This document shows, piece by piece, positions 5,991-9,008 of a stretch of 9,008 nucleotides of DNA (the first letter of the stretch is position 1; each line of letters opens with the position of its first letter). This DNA is from Actinomycetes bacterium (lineage in GTDB: Bacteria > Actinomycetota > Actinomycetes > Propionibacteriales > Propionibacteriaceae). Location: the NCBI GenBank assembly GCA_023432725.1, contig JAEYUH010000132.1, forward strand, positions 1-9,008, read 5' to 3'. The translations under genes and the position numbers were made by a program. Below the pieces are notes generated by a model. That model was not told the DNA's origin. It saw only the letters and a program-made list of their open reading frames with translations, and did not search any database.

Positions 5991-6439
5991 GCGAGGCTGT
6001 CGCGGGATCGGTGCCCGGCTGGGACGACTACTTCCTCGGCATCGCCGCCGCGGTTTCGGCGCGTGCCAAGTGCACCCGACGCCGGGTCGGCGCTGTCCTC
6101 GTCATGGACAAGCGGATCATCGCCACCGGCTACAACGGGGCGGCGCCGGGACGCCCGGACTGCCTCGAAGGTGCCTGCCCGCGCGGCCAGCTGGGCTACG
6201 ACCAGGTGCCGGGCCTTGGCGACTACGACCGTCCCGGTACCCCGGGCTTCTGCATCGCGATCCACGCCGAGGTGAACGCGCTGCTGTTCTCCACCCGCGA
6301 CACCAAGGGCGCGACCGCGTACATCACCGACCCGCCGTGCCCCGGCTGTCGCAAGGCGCTCGCCGCGGCCGGCATCGTCCGGGCGGTCTGGCCCGGCGGG
6401 GAGCACGACGCCGACGGCCTGGTCGACTGGGGGCGATGA
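5987..6439 (+). CDS. Deoxycytidylate (dCMP) deaminase family protein, ComEB-like
   Basis: The protein has 150 aa. It carries the zinc-deaminase signature HAE at 93-95 (His93 ligand, Glu95 proton shuttle) and PCPGC with Cys118 and Cys121 as the other two zinc ligands. The insertion typical of dCMP deaminases lies between: GYNGAAPGRPDCLEGACPRG (48-67, Cys59 and Cys64), then a YDQVPGLGDY stretch before the HAE motif. dCMP deaminase converts dCMP to dUMP, the precursor of dTMP. The N-terminus WDDYFLGIAAAVSARAKCTRRRVGAVLV is also typical of the family. The start ATG overlaps the previous stop and the stop overlaps the next start, both as ATGA. The C-terminus is short (stops ~30 residues after the last zinc ligand), as in ComEB-type proteins. 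Activity on a related nucleotide or on free cytidine derivatives cannot be excluded from sequence. Confidence 0.9.
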   Translation: MSEAVAGSVPGWDDYFLGIAAAVSARAKCTRRRVGAVLVMDKRIIATGYNGAAPGRPDCLEGACPRGQLGYDQVPGLGDYDRPGTPGFCIAIHAEVNALLFSTRDTKGATAYITDPPCPGCRKALAAAGIVRAVWPGGEHDADGLVDWGR

Positions 6440-8673
6440 GGCTGAGCACCCCCACTGCCTCTGAACTCACCGCCTGGGTGCACCGCGGTGTCGCCCTGTT
6501 CTGCCTCGGCAGCCTGGTGCCGGCCGGCTTCATGGCGGTCGACCAGTTGCAGCACCTCGCGCTGTGGTGGCTGGTGGTCTTCGGCCTCGGCATCCTCGGG
6601 CTGACGCTCGCGATGACAGCGCTGTCCATCGCCCGCCGCTCGCTGGTGGGCGTTGCTCGCGCCTACCTCGTGCTCGTCGCAGTGGCGGTCGCCACCTGGC
6701 CGCTGGGGTGGCAGTCCGACCAGCCCGCCACCGGCAGCCCGTGGCTGTGGATGTGCCTGGGCGTGGCCAGCGTCTGGGCGGCGCTGGTGATCGGGACCAA
6801 GTGGGGCTTCATCTACGCGATCCTCACCGGCGCGATCTTCGCGGGAGTCCGGCTCACCCCGTCCGGACAGGCGATCTCGCTGGTCGCCGCCATGCAGGAC
6901 ATGCTGGTCCTCGTCATCAACCCCAGCGCGGTCATCATCGGCATCTCCCTGCTCACCGACTCGATCCGCCAGCTCAACACCACGGCCGCCGCCAACCAGC
7001 AGCAGAAGGCACGGGCTGCGGTGGAGGAGGCGCTGGTCGAGGAGCGCCGCAGGCTCGACAGCATCGTGCACGACGAGGTGATGACCACGCTCGTCAACGC
7101 GGCGATGGTCGGCCCGCAGCGGGACGCCAGGGTGACAGCGCTCGCGCAGCATGCGATCAGCCAGCTGGACCTGGCCGGGGAGACCGGTGAGGACCGGGTC
7201 CCGGTCACCGTGGAGCACCTCGGCTGGCTGGTGAAGGACGTGGTGACCTCCCTCGTCCCTGACGCCGAGGTCACTTTGGACGTGAGCGATCCCGAGCTGC
7301 TCGTCCCTGCCGTGGTGGCCAGCGCCGTCGGGCAGGCCTGCCGCGAGGTGGCGATGAACATCGCCCGGCACGCCGAGGCCCACCACGTCAGCGTCCTGAT
7401 CGGGGACGCGACCGCCCCGGGAGTGCGGGTGGTAGTGGCCGACGACGGCACCGGCTTCGATCCAGACCTGGTGCCGGGGGACAGGTTCGGCCTGCAGTAC
7501 TCGGTGCTGGAACGCATGCAGTCGGTGGGCGGGATGGCGGACGTCCGCTCCCAGCCGGGCCACGGCACCACCGTCGAGCTCGTCTGGCTCGTGCCGCCGG
7601 AGCCCGTGCCGGCCGCTGCCCACCCGCGCCGCCGGATCCGGCGTCCCCGGGTGCGCGGCGAGCACTACCCCGTCCTTCCCACCCTGGAGCCTGGCACCCT
7701 GGCCGGCCTGATCTCGCTGCTGGTGGGGCTGCACTTCGTCCTCGGCTGGACCACGCTCGACCAGGTGAGCGCCGCGTGGCCGGTCTTCGCTGCCCAGGCG
7801 CTGTGCATCGCCGCCTGCTGGCTGGCGCTGCGCCGGCTCGCCCGCAACCCGCTGCCGCTGGCCGCAGGGATCGCCGTCCTGGTGCTGCTGAGCGGGGCCA
7901 CCCTGCTGGTCCAGTCAGTGCTGCCGATGGGGCGCTGGCCCGGCTACGCGACCTGGTACTCCAGCGTCGTCATGGTCCTGCTGATCGTCCTGCTGTTCCG
8001 CGGCCAGCAGGTGCTGGCGTGGATCGGCGTGGCCGCCTTCGTCGCCGAGTCGCTGTACTGGGCGTTCACCCACGGCCTCGGTTTCGGCGAGGTGGTCAGG
8101 GTCTCCTTCGGCCCGGTGTCGTGGATGATCGTGGCGCAACTGGTGAGCGGGTGGCTGGTCGACATCGGCAACCGCGTCGAGCGGGCGAGGGAGAACTCGT
8201 ACGCCGCCAACGAGGCCATTGCGGAGACCTACTCCAAGCTCGTCCTGCGTGACCTGTGGCTGCGGCAGCTCCGTGGGCAGGTGGGGCCGCTGCTGGAGAA
8301 GCTCGCCGACCCCGACGCCGCGCTGACCCCCGCCGACCTGGAAGCCTGCGTCAGCATCGAGCGGCGACTGCGGGACGGGCTGCGCGCCGCCAACCTGCTC
8401 TCCGACGGCACCCAGGACATCGTCGAGGCGGCCCGCGCCAGGGGCGTGGAGGTGACCCTCGTCGACAGCCGGGGGTCGGCCCTGCCCGAGGTGGTGCAGA
8501 AGGCGCTGCGGCAGTCCCTGGCGAGCCTGCTCAACGACCGCACCGTCACCCGGGTCGTGGCACGAGCCGCGCCCGAGGGCTACGACGATGTGGTGACAAT
8601 CCTCACCGTCCGCGCGAACGGCAGGACCCAGATGGTCGGTCTGGACCAGAATGGGAACCACAACGCGAGATAG
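6436..8673 (+). CDS. Membrane histidine kinase with two tandem membrane-kinase modules, second one degenerate
   Basis: The protein has 745 aa. Module 1: about six hydrophobic segments (residues ~15-35, 42-64, 71-90, 103-120, 122-139, 148-173), a short coiled linker (180-205), then a HisKA_3-like helix EERRRLDSIVHDEV with His212 as likely phospho-acceptor. The ATPase domain follows: N-box CREVAMNIARHAEA (Glu304, Asn308, His312), G1 box VADDGTGFDP (335-343), and a G2-like FGLQYSVLERM...GG...PGHGT (351-378). Module 2: a basic linker (PRRRIRRPRVR), about six more membrane segments (~418-578), then ~165 soluble residues. In these, LVLRDLWLRQLRGQV takes the dimerisation-helix place without a His, and the region 665-727 resembles the strand-helix start of a kinase ATPase domain but lacks G1/G2 glycines. 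ATG 6436 overlaps the previous stop (ATGA). The partner regulator starts 11 nt downstream. Signal unknown. Confidence 0.85.
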   Translation: MRLSTPTASELTAWVHRGVALFCLGSLVPAGFMAVDQLQHLALWWLVVFGLGILGLTLAMTALSIARRSLVGVARAYLVLVAVAVATWPLGWQSDQPATGSPWLWMCLGVASVWAALVIGTKWGFIYAILTGAIFAGVRLTPSGQAISLVAAMQDMLVLVINPSAVIIGISLLTDSIRQLNTTAAANQQQKARAAVEEALVEERRRLDSIVHDEVMTTLVNAAMVGPQRDARVTALAQHAISQLDLAGETGEDRVPVTVEHLGWLVKDVVTSLVPDAEVTLDVSDPELLVPAVVASAVGQACREVAMNIARHAEAHHVSVLIGDATAPGVRVVVADDGTGFDPDLVPGDRFGLQYSVLERMQSVGGMADVRSQPGHGTTVELVWLVPPEPVPAAAHPRRRIRRPRVRGEHYPVLPTLEPGTLAGLISLLVGLHFVLGWTTLDQVSAAWPVFAAQALCIAACWLALRRLARNPLPLAAGIAVLVLLSGATLLVQSVLPMGRWPGYATWYSSVVMVLLIVLLFRGQQVLAWIGVAAFVAESLYWAFTHGLGFGEVVRVSFGPVSWMIVAQLVSGWLVDIGNRVERARENSYAANEAIAETYSKLVLRDLWLRQLRGQVGPLLEKLADPDAALTPADLEACVSIERRLRDGLRAANLLSDGTQDIVEAARARGVEVTLVDSRGSALPEVVQKALRQSLASLLNDRTVTRVVARAAPEGYDDVVTILTVRANGRTQMVGLDQNGNHNAR

Positions 8674-8684
8674 GGCCGAGCAAC

Positions 8685-9008
8685 ATGATCCAAGTCGCAG
8701 TCATCGACGACCACGAGGCGATCCGGGTGGGGCTGGAGGCAGCCCTGAGCACCCACGCTGCGGGACGCATCACGCTGGTGAGCCACGACCCGACGGTCCA
8801 GGCCTTCATCGACCGCCAGGTGCATGCCGACGTCGTGCTGCTCGACCTGCAGCTGTCCGACGGCACCGACCCGCTGGACAACACCGAGGTGCTGATCGCC
8901 GCCGGGTACACCGTCCTGGTGTACTCGATCGCCGACAACGTCCGGCTGCTGCGCCGGGCGCTGGCGGGCGGGGCGGCCGGGGTGGCGCGCAAGGCCGACC
9001 CGATCAGC
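8685..9008 (+). CDS. Response regulator, receiver domain (3' end outside window)
   Basis: The first 108 codons are present from ATG 8685 to the window edge. The N-terminus MIQVAVIDDHEAIRVGLEAAL is a receiver domain with the acidic pair Asp8-Asp9. Asp54 in VVLLDLQLSDGT is the phospho-acceptor, Ser81 in VLVYSIAD holds the Thr/Ser switch position, and Lys103 (GVARKAD) is the conserved lysine. The IDDHEAIRVGL wording is typical of NarL/LuxR-family regulators, so a C-terminal helix-turn-helix is expected beyond the edge; it is not seen. It follows the kinase gene after 11 nt, so the two form a two-component pair. The ribosome binding site is weak (GAG at 8678-8680). Confidence 0.9.
   Translation, partial: MIQVAVIDDHEAIRVGLEAALSTHAAGRITLVSHDPTVQAFIDRQVHADVVLLDLQLSDGTDPLDNTEVLIAAGYTVLVYSIADNVRLLRRALAGGAAGVARKADPIS

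Noticed and set aside
4886..6406. 506-residue open frame on the minus strand opposite the binding-protein, PCMT and deaminase genes
   Set aside because: Composition is Ser/Ala/Arg/Thr-rich with no recognisable domain, and all three opposite-strand genes have clear families. It is a GC-bias shadow.
6223..7734. 503-residue open frame on the minus strand opposite the kinase gene
   Set aside because: His/Arg/Gly/Asp-rich low-complexity text without motifs; it mirrors the third-position GC bias of the kinase gene.

Overview
The window is very GC-rich, tightly packed DNA. G/C third positions, 1-4 nt gene overlaps, a TANNNT-type promoter element and a lipoprotein signal all fit a high-GC Gram-positive actinobacterium. 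The oxygen-sensitive 2-hydroxyacyl-CoA dehydratase/activator-type protein at the left edge suggests an anaerobe or facultative anaerobe, perhaps a Propionibacteriaceae relative; that placement is inference only. I found no insertion sequence, tRNA, rRNA, CRISPR array or phage gene.

Layout. (1) 1-1554 (+) is the C-terminal ~517 codons of a large Fe-S protein of the 2-hydroxyglutaryl-CoA dehydratase activator family. (2) 1555-1636 holds a long imperfect foldback between two convergent transcription units, probably a bidirectional terminator. (3) 1637-3195 (-) is a two-gene unit: ald (alanine dehydrogenase), whose stop codon overlaps the start of a small DUF1905/YdeI-type protein. (4) 3196-3561 is the divergent control region. 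It has a 16-bp perfect palindrome on the ald side, a candidate -10 box, and an FMN riboswitch (RFN element) reading to the right. (5) 3562-5378 (+) holds a six-helix ABC permease and a lipoprotein substrate-binding protein of the NMT1/THI5-like class. Behind an FMN riboswitch they are best read as a RibXY-type riboflavin (or flavin precursor) importer; no ATPase gene is present here. (6) 5415-6439 (+) holds a protein-L-isoaspartate methyltransferase (PCMT) homologue and, with an ATGA overlap, a zinc-dependent deoxycytidylate deaminase-family protein. (7) 6436-9008 (+) holds a 745-aa membrane histidine kinase, again with an ATGA overlap, followed 11 nt later by a response regulator cut off by the right edge.

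How it fits together. From the riboswitch to the right edge every gene is on the plus strand with gaps of at most 36 nt. Flavin import, protein repair, nucleotide metabolism and the two-component system could therefore be partly co-transcribed, although a leaderless-type promoter may start transcription again at the deaminase gene. The two least ordinary items are the kinase, which looks like two membrane-plus-kinase modules fused end to end with the second catalytic half degenerate, and the riboswitch expression platform, in which mutually exclusive hairpins cover or expose the ribosome binding site of the permease gene.
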